This document shows, in pieces, positions 33,305 through 44,900 of a DNA stretch of 64,000 nt. The DNA comes from Flammulina velutipes (lineage: Eukaryota > Basidiomycota > Agaricomycetes > Agaricales > Physalacriaceae), in NCBI GenBank assembly GCA_011800155.1, contig CM022369.1, forward strand, positions 868,001 through 932,000. The letters are read 5' to 3'. Positions within the stretch are counted from its first letter, which is position 1; every line of letters starts with the position of its first letter. The notes beneath the pieces were generated by a model. That model was not told the origin of the DNA. It did no database searches and worked only from the letters and a program-made list of their open reading frames with translations. A program made the translations under genes and the position numbers.

Positions 33305-34204
33305 GAGCGGTGGTTTGGAAACCGATCATGCCACGCGAGCCAAATGCCGATCAAGCGGCTGGCCACGGATACTGTAGAAAAGCTAGAACTTGAAAATGTA
33401 TTCTAACTATACGGCTTCCAGCAGTTCATCATTTTGTAACATCCTTTAACACCCTTAACTGAACCATATGTGCTTGTGCGTTGAGGATAGTAGACTTGCT
33501 TGGCGCAGCGGAGGTAAGGACCGAAATCCATGATCCATTACAGCGCTTTCGGAAAACCTTGTCCACGACACTCTTAACTCGAATAAAAAGAATTCGGTAA
33601 AGGTACAACTTGGTGATGGACGTCCCTGACTCTTGCGAACTAAAATAGTAACAACTGTGGCCAACTCCGGCAGTGAGGACGGAAATCAACGTGGGAGGCA
33701 TAGTTCTTCTGTAACATAAGTATTGAAGACTCGTGTACTAAGGAGATATGACTGCATTACCTTTGTTTCGTGGAAGAGGAACCCTCTCGAGATGTGGCGC
33801 ATCATCTTGGCACCCCCAAAAGGATCGTCGGGGACCGTTTTGGTCGACATGTACCTGGCCAAGCGAAGTACCTTATTTTATTTCTTGAATTCTTTTAATT
33901 CGATTCGAGTGAGCGAAGGACAAGGTTTTCCGAAAGCGCTGTAATGGCCGCACTGGTCACGAGATCTTTCTCCTTCCATATTCTACTCAGAAGGAGGGGT
34001 CGTGGGATTCGTGTCCAAGATCTGGAAGGTCGTTCTACTCTGAACGTTGATACAAACCTATCGCAGATTCGCAAGCATTTTATTTTATTTCGATCGGCCC
34101 TACTCGAAATGACACGCGAAATTACTGTATTCTTGCGGTCAACCAAACCGAAACCACTGTTTTGCGGTTTGTTCTGCCGCGAGTCGTTTTGCCTGTGAAT
34201 TTGT
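33305..34204. other. intergenic region containing the second MITE
   Basis: 900 bp between the TRP4 start and the SRO7-like stop, both minus strand. Besides the inverted-repeat element at 33539-33943 I see no gene. Short open frames have no recognisable protein features. Confidence 0.5.
33539..33943. mobile_element. second MITE-like element with TA/CAGC ends, ~401 bp
   Basis: Terminal inverted repeats start CAGCGCTTTCGGAAAACCTT at 33541 and continue into GTCC. They are mirrored at the right end, which finishes AAAGCGCTG at 33941, with TA on both outer sides. Inner sequences near both ends retain weaker inverted similarity (ACTCGAAT... AAAAGAATTC). The terminal TA-CAGC and the length match the element at 14241, although the interiors differ. 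No coding capacity seen. Confidence 0.65.
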
Positions 34205-37200
34205 TCAGCGGCTAGAAGTCGTGACACATTTCTTCTTTACCTGTGTTGCCATGTTCCTGCTACCTTGTTCCAGCGCGTTAAACTGGTCTTCAAGATTACC
34301 CAGTGCTTGCCCCCGATCATTCAATGCATTTGATAGCCTTGCATATAGGCTGCTTTGAGTTTGCTGGGCAGATGCTGCCAATGAAGCGGCGCCCTGTTGA
34401 ACACCTTCGAATGATAACACCCTTGAAGCGTCCGGTCGCTGTGGTGCTTGAGGTATAGGCCTGTTCGGACCACCCACTGTGACATGATAAGATTTTGCGA
34501 AACTCGACGGAATAATGCTCACATAAATCATCAACTTGAGCACCGGAAATGGACTGATTCCCAATGGGGAGCCACGTCCCAAAGAAAGACGCAGGTCCCA
34601 TAGAAACTGGCTGCGGCTGTGACGGAATGCTACCTTTGTTCGCTGTCAAGTCGATGTCTGGCGATGGTAGACTGCGGCGCATATTGAAGAGAGTCCCATA
34701 GCTGGCACTCTGGATCATGCCAGAACGAGGGTGATAGCTCCACCCAAAAAAGTCCCCAGATTTGTCTATTGTGAACGACCTTCGGAGACATGAGCCGGAG
34801 GCTAGGGAGAAAAAAAGCACGTACGATGTTGTCGGCATGACAGGTACAGGCAAGTTGCAGATGAACTCCAAGTGAGGTATTGAATACACCAATGCCTGAA
34901 GTTGATCTGTAAACGCGACAAGAGCGCACGATCCTTCAATTCGTTGGTGTTAGTTTGGGCGGGAAGACTGGAAGGAAATTCATAGTACCGAGTTTCTCCA
35001 CGAGCTTAACTGCACGAACATCTCCAGTCTTTGGTGCCCAATCTGTTCTTCCAATCCGATCTCCAGTAATGGTGTCAAACGTTTTTGCCCCTTTTATTCC
35101 AGCCGTTACAAGATACGTCGAAGAAGATAAGCCTGGGTCAGATAGGTCAGATAGCCTGCTTCGGTTGGCAACACAGTGAGAGCCAGTCTTGCGATCTACA
35201 ACGTAAGTGCCGTCCGGAAACGGCTCACTCATCGCATCCACCTTGCCAGAGCCTGAAGAACAAGTCCAGGATGAGTTGCTCTCGCGATGTAAGGTGTAGA
35301 CCTCTCCCTCTCCGGAGGATCTTATACCAACCAAGCGGACGCCCAAGTTCTTATCTTGGACCAGGCTGAGGTAAGATAAAAATTACAGGGATTAGTACAA
35401 CGCGTACCAGTGGATAACGGGCTGATTGTCCACGTCAAAGACGTAACGGGGTCGACGGTACGGTGGACTAGTGGTACGAAAGATTGCCGTGCTTTGGCCT
35501 TGTTCGGATTATGATGAAGAAGTATAGATGGACCTCGCAAGTCAATGATGTACAATGACCCATCGGAATACGAGATAGCCAAAAAACCTATGGAAGACAA
35601 TCAGTGAAAGCTTAGAGGAACATCGGACTGATTAACCAATATCAGAGTTTGCACATGCGGTGAGTTGTCCTCGATATGGGGATATAAGCACATAAGGCGA
35701 ATACCTTGAACCTTGGGGTGCCGATAGATGGTCCAAAAAGACGAACGTTGGGTCCTCTGAATGACGGAAGGGCGCCGACTGTGGTCTTCCGGGATTCAAA
35801 CGGTAGACCACTAGGTCACCAGTTGTCAATACCACCACTACCTCGAGAGATTCAGTCGAGAAGTGGACTGAATGTATTGCGACCGACAACGAAGACGAGG
35901 GCGCGACTTTGCTCGTAACTGATGGTTCTAACAGTACCGTGTTCAAGTCAATCGTCAAATGCGGTAGAGGATTTGGAAAGTCGCAGACAATGGGATCCGG
36001 ATGGATAGCTAGGAGAAGTTGATTGCTGATATCATAGAAGCAGACAGTTAGATCACTTGTATGCTGGACGAGGATACGGTTGGGTTGGAACTAGTAATCA
36101 CGATATGAGCAAATAGATCGTCTTTAAACATTGAAGTAAGAACCTTGGAACCTTTCACATCCACTTCTTCATTCCACGATATTCCTCCTTTAAGAGGTAG
36201 GACGGGCTGAGAAACGACACCTCCGTCGGAGATGAGATTTTGATAAATGTCTCGTTCAACCACCTTCAATTGGCCGGCCATAATGTTCGAGGACAGCGTC
36301 CAAGGGAGCCGCATCGAACGCGGGTCATCACTAAGCGATAATTCCTGCAAGGTTGAGGATATTGTGTCAGTCGACTCCTTTGATCCATCTTCCACTTTGA
36401 GCGATTCCGATTTCCCAAAGCATGGAGGAGGAAATTCATATGCGTCTACAGCTCGCGTTCCTCTCTTGGATTCTGATATAATCTGGATTGCAATAGGGTC
36501 AAAGACATTGTTGAAATGAGGGCTTCCGCTAGGAACGAGGACATAATCCTGGACCAAATGAGCTGTGGCATAGAAATAAGCATCCAATGGGTCAAGCGAC
36601 TCGCGCATTGCAGATCGGAATAACGGATGAAGCGAGCCTGGGACAGACACCGGGGTGGGCGGTTCTCCGGGGTTGAATGCTGGGAGCCACAGCACAGTGA
36701 CACCTGGACTATCATTTGTTCGTAGGCCGCCCAAGATAGTCAGAGCTGTGCAGCCGCCACGGGGGTCCGAGGAATTAGCGAATGAACTCCAAGACATCTT
36801 GAACACAGGCTCCCTATCGGTTGGTGGTGTCTTACCCTTCGCTTCACCAAGATGCTGTTCCAGGACATCGGGGTCGACGATGTTTACATCGACAGCATCT
36901 AGTGTGCGAACCATCAGGGGCTGGTCTTCGTCCTCGAGCGCCCAAAACGCGATGACTCCGTCGGTATATCCCACCGCAAAGAAATGGCCAGCAGGATGGA
37001 TAGCCAGACTGGTCACCTCTGGCTTCCTCGGTAGAAATATATTCTAATCAATAGGTTATTGGCGGACCCAAAATCGTGATATGGAGCTTACTGTGTCGCC
37101 ATAGCCTACACCACCAGGAGCACCAGGAGGAATGCTGAGTTCAAAGACACGCGAAGTGCTGCGTTCTGTCTATGACACCGTTAATGCCAAAAGTCTTGCA

Positions 37201-38140
37201 ATAGAGTAGCCATACTATATCACACAAAACCACACCGCCTGTATGATTGTAAGTACAAAAGAAATCTGAAGAAGCCACCAGCGCACCAACATAGGCCACA
37301 AAGAGAAAATTGAGGTTTCTTGGATGCATGACGGCGTCTACAGCGATGCTACTAAACCAAGGTTAATCGATGAGATTCATGGAGTGAGAAGAACTTACGT
37401 AGCATTCATGGACGCATCAATGAGCCCACTAGCCGCCATCTTCTCAGCGTACAGTCTCCACATATTGGGCGCTGTGTACGGGGACTTCCTGCGGCAGGTC
37501 AAGTCGTAGGTCCTGACTTCGCCGGATTGTAAGGATAGGAAAGCCTGTTTGAATGTTAACACGATAACATTACTCGAGAAGTGTTCCAACATGAGAGTGG
37601 GATGGAGACAATGTCAAAGAACTGGTAGACTGTGAGCGTCGGTAATGAATCTTGAATATTAATACTGACTTGACTTGATCAAAGGCTGCAGATGTCAAGT
37701 ACTTGGGCCTCCCATAGTTTGATAAATCCCATAAATGGAGACGATTGTGATCATCTAAGTGCCATTGAGCGGGCGTGTAAATAGCCGAATGAGAGGCATA
37801 CCTATGCATACGAGGCAGAATGTTGAGCATGATATTTGGGCAAATTTGACGCCAATACGATCCGGAACTCTGAGCGATATAGAGACACCAGGTCTACCGT
37901 ATATATGGATGTCGCCATGAGCGGTAGCTGTGAACTTCATGTCAATCCTGATGCCCCTACAGATTGAATCATTGGCGCACTTGCTACAACAAGGCTGGAG
38001 ACTGGATCGATAGCGACCGTGGTAATGTCCTGGGCGAATTCCCAGTGCTTCAACTCTCCTACCAGCCAATCATCCTGCTCATGAAGATCCGCAGACAAAT
38101 CTGCGTATGTCGAATCGAAACGCTTGATGAATTTACTCAT
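34205..38140 (-). CDS. SRO7: Lgl/tomosyn/SRO7-family WD40 protein with C-terminal SNARE-like tail
   Basis: By family, a cortical regulator of exocytosis that binds the SNARE Sec9 and Rab-type GTPases. The start MSKFIKRFDSTYADLSADLH is at 38140. The opening LKHWEFAQDITTVAIDPVSSLV and GDIHIYGRPGVSISLRVPD are typical Lgl repeats. Further WD-like blocks are HPAGHFFAVGYTDGVIAFW and IGFLAISYSDGSLYIIDLRG. A long low-conservation loop lies between about 36100 and 36700. The last exon reads LYARLSNALNDRGQALGNLE, then DQFNALEQGSRNMATQVKKK, an R-SNARE-like coiled coil as in tomosyn and Sro7. The stop may be at 34205 unless a further 3' exon exists. Many introns of about 50 bp; not all edges resolved. 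A retroelement lies directly upstream. Confidence 0.78.
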
Positions 38141-38207
38141 TATGAGAGCCTTGATTTATTCGAGCGCTTTCCCCCTGCAACGTCTTAGAGTGGTGGTTAG
38201 TTCCAAG

Positions 38208-38229
38208 TGATGATGATGATGATGATGAT
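38208..38229. repeat. (TGA)n microsatellite, likely 3' tail of the retroelement
   Basis: Seven TGA units on the plus strand, read as (TCA)n in the sense direction of the reverse transcriptase gene. It lies 220 bp after that gene's stop codon. Non-LTR retrotransposons often end in such simple repeats. Confidence 0.6.
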
Positions 38230-41200
38230 TGGGTACACAGAACCTCCCGCAGTGGCTGCCGGATTATCTGCCTGCATGTTATCGACCGGCGCGATGCATA
38301 CAGCCGTTAGGTCCACACCAGTTTCCCAGAGGCAAACCTCCGGGTCATGTATGGGACTTTAAAACGGGATGTCGAGAACACAGACCCGCCCATGTTCTCC
38401 AGTGCTACCGGATTTCTAATGTTATATTTTCTAATTGCGAGTATTCAATCATCCCATCCCTCTGTCTAAGTCTAGGTCCTCTTCCATGGTGTTATCTTCC
38501 TCCCCCTCGTGACCCCCGCTTCGTTCCCAGAGTCTTCTATCCACCAGATAGATCGGCACCCCTTTGTACGCTTCAAACACTCCATAGACTAGTTTCCCCA
38601 CGGTTGCAGAAGCACCCTCCCATTCCAATAGTCTTGCCAACCGCTCCGTGTCTTCCATCACATGATCCAGCGCCCTTCCCCTGTAGTCTGTTCGTTCCCT
38701 CAGTTTCCGCCACATATTCTCCCTTAGTATTGTCACCGCCACGTCTGCATCGCACTTGAGAATAGCATGAGCCTCTGTCTCCACCTCGATTCTACACATT
38801 CTGCACAGTCTCCATTCCCTTGGCACCCTTTGCCGTCGACACCCATCTCCCCGCCTAAGCTGCTCTATCGCTAGCGGGTGCTCAGAGAACATGAGCAGTG
38901 TCAGGGATCTCCGATAGTCGACATTTCCTATCTTCAAATATGGGCGCAGTTTCGCATTCCATAGCCCGCGCTTCCGCCCTGCCTGACCTCCCTCTCTCTT
39001 GAACCGTTCCTGCAGAATAGCGAGCCTCCCATTACCGTTGACCTGATCCAACAACCACCCATCACAGGCGCGGTAGACCTCATCAATCAAGCTATCAAAT
39101 ACCACACGATCTGTGTAGCCCGCCGTTGTTGGCGGTTGTACGGACAGATACCTGAGAACATGATGGAGGTCCGTCAACCAGCAAGGCGTTCCAGCCACGG
39201 CCATCAACAAAACCTCCTTCCAGGCGTCGTGGGGCAGCGAACCCTCGGGACAGACCATTGACAGGTACCAGGCGTAATCCAGCGCAATTAGTGCTCGCCT
39301 GAATCGTATGGGCATAATCCCTGTCTCCGTATAGAGAGGCGCGATAGATGATCGCGTAGAGATTCCTAGAAGCCGACGAATGAACCTTGTCTGCTCCTTC
39401 TCCAGCTCTCCTATCCCGCGCACTGCAACATCCAGTGAGACTTCGCAGCCAAACGTGAGATGGGGGTCCACCTGTGCCATAAACAGAGTGCATCCATGGG
39501 GGGCCGGGGCCACCGTTCCGATGTGCTTCTCGATAGAGAACAGCACATTGCAGACTTTCCGAGCCTTCTCCGCCGCCTCCTCATAGTGTTTCTCGAAGAT
39601 GTCGGCACTCGTACTTTGGAAGAAGAGTCCCACGAACTTGTAGTCAGGTACGAGCTCTAGTGCGTGCCCGTCAATCGTTAATGGCGGCATGACCTTCGGT
39701 ATCAGCCCAAACACCATCCATTTTGTCTTGAAGACACTGACCACCATAAAGTTAAGACAGCACCACAGAAAGAATGCTCCAAGCTTCAAGAAGATGGCGA
39801 TCCATGATGTGGACCACATTCCCACATCGTCCGCCTGCTCTACGTGCGAGATCGACCTCCCATTGAGGGACAAATCATCTGGGTGATGCGGAATGGCTGT
39901 ATCCAGATCTGCGAAGAATATCGTCCATAGGATAGGAGACAGACAATCCCCCGTTAGCAGACCAATAAGCGACTTGAATGCCTCAGTAGTATCGCCGTTG
40001 TGTGCCACCACATAGCGCATTCGTTCGTATAGCATTCGGAGCCAGTCCATCAACGGTCCCGCAATCCCCTCCCGATGCATCTTGGCCCACAGCGCAGGGG
40101 TGTCAGTCGCGGGGAAGGCATTAGTGAGGTCGATGAACGCCACAAAGAGAGGTTTCTTGAGGTTCCTGGCCTTGTCGATGGCCGTTCGCAGCAGAAACGA
40201 GTTGTTGTGGGTTCTCATCTTCGCCCTGAATCCATTCTGCGAGGATGGGATGAAATTATTTAGCTCAGTCCACTCCCGTAGCCGCGTCTCAATCAGCATT
40301 GTGAGGACCTATTGCCTTTGTTTTAGATAGTTCCTCTTCAATCAGTCACACTAGTCTCACCTTGAGTAAGCAGCTCTCCAATCCTATCAGCCTGTAGCTT
40401 CCTGGCTCCTCTCCTGGCTTCCCTTTCTTCTGTATCCCAATCAGCTTCGTGGTCAGCCAACCATCCGGGGCCCCTTGAACGCGAATACAGTCATTGAACA
40501 GCTCTGCCAGGATTTCGTTAGGAACATCCATGATCGTCTTGTATGCCACCGCGTCCAGGCCCTTGGCAGAGGTGGGAGAGCGTCTTGCTAGCTTCGCCTT
40601 TACATCTCCAATCTCCCCCACTTCAAATTCCCTGGAGAATGTACCCTCTGCCGTTTCATCCATCGTCTCCGACGGAATTGCGTCTGCCAGCAACCGGTAG
40701 TGGTCACGCAGAGGGGCGTTGAAGTAAGATGGAGCTTCCTCTGGAGGGTTCAGTCATCTGTGGAATTCCGACTTGAGCTGAGGTGCTGTTACAAGTGGTG
40801 GTCGCCGTTTATCAGAGGTGAAAGACTTGATCGTCTGCCACCATTCCCAAGGCGTCTCCGCATGAACCAATCGCTCCAGGTTCTCTGCCATGATGACTCT
40901 GACTTCCCGTCGTGTTCGTTTCGCGGCCAGTCCTGAGAGTGGCACCCATTCTGTAGCATCCTTTGCCACTGTTCGGATCGCCTCTACCACCAGTCGCACC
41001 ACCAGCTTCGCACCTTGCAGATGGGGTGAGAACATAGCGCTATCAGCAGCCTCCCTCTCCTCTCCCAATAAGTATTGAGTCTGTCGTTTTCCCGCGACAA
41101 CCTCCCTCCACGCTGATCGAGCCTCCCGAACCAGCTCCCTCTGCAAATTGACATGGTAATCCGATGTCGGAATGCGAACCTCGACAGGTGCCCAATGCGC

Positions 41201-41750
41201 ATGTACCGAGTCTACAAACTTCCTGGCACTCCCCCCGAATGTTGCCTGGAAATTCGTTGTGACTTGCCTAGCCATATCGCGGCCAATCAAGGTCAAGAAT
41301 CCACTGGTAGGACCATACACCAAGAGTTTTCTGCTGCGTGGTATCTTGGTGATGAGACAAGCGATGGCGTACAGCGCTGCACTCGTAGTACTCCCACTAT
41401 AGCCAGCTGGGACCTCCCATACTTCGGAGTTCTTCCCTGTGCATCCCCAAGTGTATGCGACAAAGGCACGCGGCGTCCTTCCCAGTGGTGTCTTGATGTA
41501 GATAGACAGTGCTACACCCTGCGCTCCTTCGCTTCCTACTTTGACCTTCCCGTAGGCCCTTGCCAGCGTCTCAGCTGGCCCGACCACACTGGAGACTGCT
41601 GCCTTTGCCAATAGATCCAACCTTGGGTGTGACGCAAACCACTGAGGCCGTCTGCCTCGCATTCTTTGCTCCACGCTCTCTACCATCGGCACAGCTTCTA
41701 TTGGTGAAGTGCCAAGATTCGGTCATGAAATCACTGATGGCACGTGTCAG
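38230..41750 (-). mobile_element. non-LTR-type retrotransposon copy (approximate 5' limit)
   Basis: The body between the (TCA)n tail and the open frame ending near 41692-41715. No long terminal repeats are visible at either side. No target-site duplication could be established. The 5' end may be truncated, because the frame opens without a clear initiation context. Confidence 0.6.
38449..41692 (-). pseudogene. reverse transcriptase gene with one in-frame TGA and one spliceosomal intron
   Basis: The protein runs from about 41692 to 38449. The N-terminal ~300 residues include TPRAFVAYTWGCTGKNSEVW and TTSAALYAIACLI, which look like an RNase H fold that has lost its catalytic aspartates (low confidence). 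An in-frame TGA at 40754-40756 follows LKSEFHR. The same frame continues as LNPPEEAPSYFNAPL into the reverse transcriptase domain. After YRLIGLESCLLK an intron (about 40308-40360) joins to VLTMLIETRLREW. Catalytic blocks: FVAFIDLTNAF, LTGDCLSPILWTIFF and QADDVGMW (motif C, usually YADD). The C-terminal CRMCRIEVETEAHAILKCD is the CCHC knuckle typical of non-LTR elements. No endonuclease domain seen. Only the single stop breaks it. Confidence 0.75.
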
Positions 41751-41974
41751 TCACACGCGAATCGTGGCGCAAGAAAATCAACACTTGTACCTATGTCTTG
41801 TCAGTGAAACTTTGAACTCCACTGTATTTTATTCCTATGTGCTGTTTTCATATTATTGCAGCTGTGAAGACTCTGAAGAGAGGTGTTGCCCGTGTAAGAA
41901 ACAACAGTAAACAAGCGGACCATCAGCGGACCGGAACCATTTCCCTCTGCCTCACCGTTCGGATTCGGCTCACG

Positions 41975-44900
41975 ATGGCTTCGAGCGTCCAGTCCGTCCA
42001 AGTGGACGTCTTGACGCAAGTATTTCAAGGCCTTAAAAGCAAGAGAGATGAAGCACGCCTTGAGGCTGCTATCAAACTCAGGCGCTATGTAACAACACCC
42101 GCTTGCCGACACATAGTACAGCAACTGACGCGTCGCAGGTTGCAACAACAGTTGCAGAGATGACCCCAGACGCGGCCGCCAAACTATGGGATGACAATAT
42201 CAATAGGAAGCTTTTCGATTTGATGCACAGTCAGAATACGACGGACAACTTTGGCGGTTTGTTGGCCATAGGTGCGTTACAGCAGTCATCGACAAATCTC
42301 CATCTAAGCAGCTTCATAGACCATCTTCTCGAAATTACCAGTGGGGAAACCATTGAATCCAAAGTCAACCTATTTCGTTTCTACAACTACGTCAAACATC
42401 TCTTTCCTCATTCCGATGTCAATCTCATGCTCACCGCCTCCAAAACCCTCGGCCAAATCGCCCACATTGGCGGAGCTGCCTTCGGGGATCGCTTTATGGA
42501 TTATGAAGTTCCGGCGGCGATAGAACTTATGCACCCCGAGAAACAGGAATCTCCACGTTATGCTGGTGTCTTGATTTTAAAGGAGCTTGCTCGCAATAGC
42601 CCTGGCTACTTTCATGCGCACATTAATCTCGTATTTGACAACATTCTCGTCGCTCTCCGGGACCAACGTGTAATCGTCCGCGAAGGGGCGGCAGAACTCT
42701 TGGCCGCGTGTCTGGAAATTGTCACTCAGAGGGAACGTCAGACACGGAACACCTACTTGACGAAAATCCTCGCGGACGCTCAAGCTGGACTCCGAATGCC
42801 CCAAGCTGAGGTAATCCATGGCTCGCTCTTGACTTATCGGGAGCTCCTACTACATGCTGGCATGGTATACCCTCTGTGTCTAACCGATGAACAGGATCTA
42901 ATTTTTTCCTAGTTCATGAAAGATAGCTATATGGATACCGCAGAGAAGATCCTGAGGTTCCGTGGGCATCGTGATCACCTCGTTCGCAAACAAGTTATCG
43001 CGATGATACCTTCACTTGCTGCTTATGACACTCAAACGTTCAAGGAGAACTATTTAATCAAGTCAATGAGCCATCTTTTGACACAGTTGGAAAAGCCGCA
43101 TGAAAGACATTTTGGTATGAGCACCCAGTGAGGCGAGATGAGAGTACTGATCTCTTTTTAGCCTTCATCGCCATTGGTCACACTGCGAGCGCCATCGGCA
43201 GTGATATCAAACCCTTCTTGGAATCCATAATGGCGCACATCAAGACTGGCCTGCAGAATCGGGGGTTGGACATTCACTGCAAAATTTTCAGTCATATCTG
43301 ACTTCATTTAGGAGGAAGAACACAATATCTGAGGAACCTATCTTCCAATGCATCGGAATGCTGGCAGCCGCTGTGGGACCTCATCTCACGAAGCTCTTAC
43401 ACGATCAACTTGATTTGATGTTTGCTGCTGGCCTGAGCGAGCCTTTAGTCCAGGCTCTGACCGCCATTGTTCATTCAATATCTCCGCTCCTCGGTACAAT
43501 TCAAGGTAGCTCAGCAACTCTCCTACTTGATTTCAAGCTGACCAACGTGTTAGATAAGCTCTTGAATCTCCTTTCAATGATTCTCGGCGGCCAGCCATAC
43601 AAACCTCTTGGAGCACCAGCGACACTCGTTCATACAGAAACCTCAGCATCGAATAGAGAATTAACTTCTCAAGCAAGTGCACTGCCGCACTATAGATGAC
43701 TTCACTAATCAAAGTACAGGCAGCTGCGAACGAGAAGAATCCAGAAACTCTGACCCTAGCGTTGAACACCTTGGGCTCTTTCGATTTTAGTGGTCAGTGA
43801 TCTCCATTTTCTATGCAACGCGAGCTCAACCGTTTTCTAGGGCATTTGCTCAATGAGTTTGTCCAAATGTGCGCACTACCGTATCTGGAGGACGATCACG
43901 CGGACGTTCGCCGTGCTGCAGCACTCTCCTGCTGCCGCCTTTTCCTTCGGGACCCTATATCCTATCAATCCAGTAGTCACGCTACAGAGATCATTGGCGA
44001 TGTTCTGGATAAGCTCTTGACCGTTGGCATCGCAGACCCTGGTAAGAATGTCATTCTCAAAAATTCTTGCATCTTCACAGTCGTTGGCAGATTCCTCAAT
44101 CAGAAATACAGTTCTGTCGTCGCTCCACGAACGTTTCGATCGACACCTGGCCCAAGCAGAGAATGTACGATCCTTGTTCATTGCTCTAAATGACGAAGAT
44201 CAAGATAACCGCATTGCGGCCGTCTCTTTGATTGGACGACTGGCGAAGCACAACCCGGCCTATGTTGTACCTTCCCTTCGCAAGGCACTCATTCAACTTT
44301 TGACCGAGCTGGAATATACTACAGTGCTGTAAGTCTGAATTTGTTGATCGAGTCAATTACTTACTCATCTATTTTAGTCGCAACCGCGAGGAATGCACCC
44401 GTCTCTTGTATCTGCTCATCAGCGCAACTCAGAGACTTATCAAACCTTACGCGATCCATATTCTGCGCGTACTCCTTCAGAAGGCCAATGACCCTAATTC
44501 TACTGTCGCGTCCCACGTGCTCAACTGCATCGGAGAGTTAACGTGCGTAGCTGGAGAAGATACGACAGAGTATGTCGGAGAAATTATGCAAGTCCTCATC
44601 TCAAAACTTTCGGACCCATCGTTGGCCGAACGTGATGCTGCCCTGCATACTCTTGGTCAAGTCTGTTCAAGCACAGGCTACGTCATTACGCCACTAGTGG
44701 ACTACCCTCAACTTTTGGGGCTCCTGGGAAAGATCCTTAAGACAGAAACATCCCAAAGTATTCGTCGAGAGGTCGTCAAAGTCTTGGGTATCTTGGGCGC
44801 CGTTGATCCCTACACCCGGAAGGTACTCATTTGTGCTCGTTCTTAGGCACAACAGGGTACTCACCGTTATTTATATAGGGAAGTCCGCTGGAAGACTTTG

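Noticed and set aside
33895..34227. Minus-strand open frame of 110 codons before the SRO7 end
   Set aside because: It overlaps the right end of the MITE and the SRO7 3' exon and shows no protein features.
38229..38759. Long plus-strand open frame of 176 codons rich in Pro and Leu
   Set aside because: It is antisense to the intact C-terminal part of the reverse transcriptase gene and has no domain or splice support.
38449..41692. Intact, active retrotransposon
   Set aside because: An in-frame TGA at 40754-40756, no visible endonuclease domain and an intron in the coding region argue against autonomous activity.
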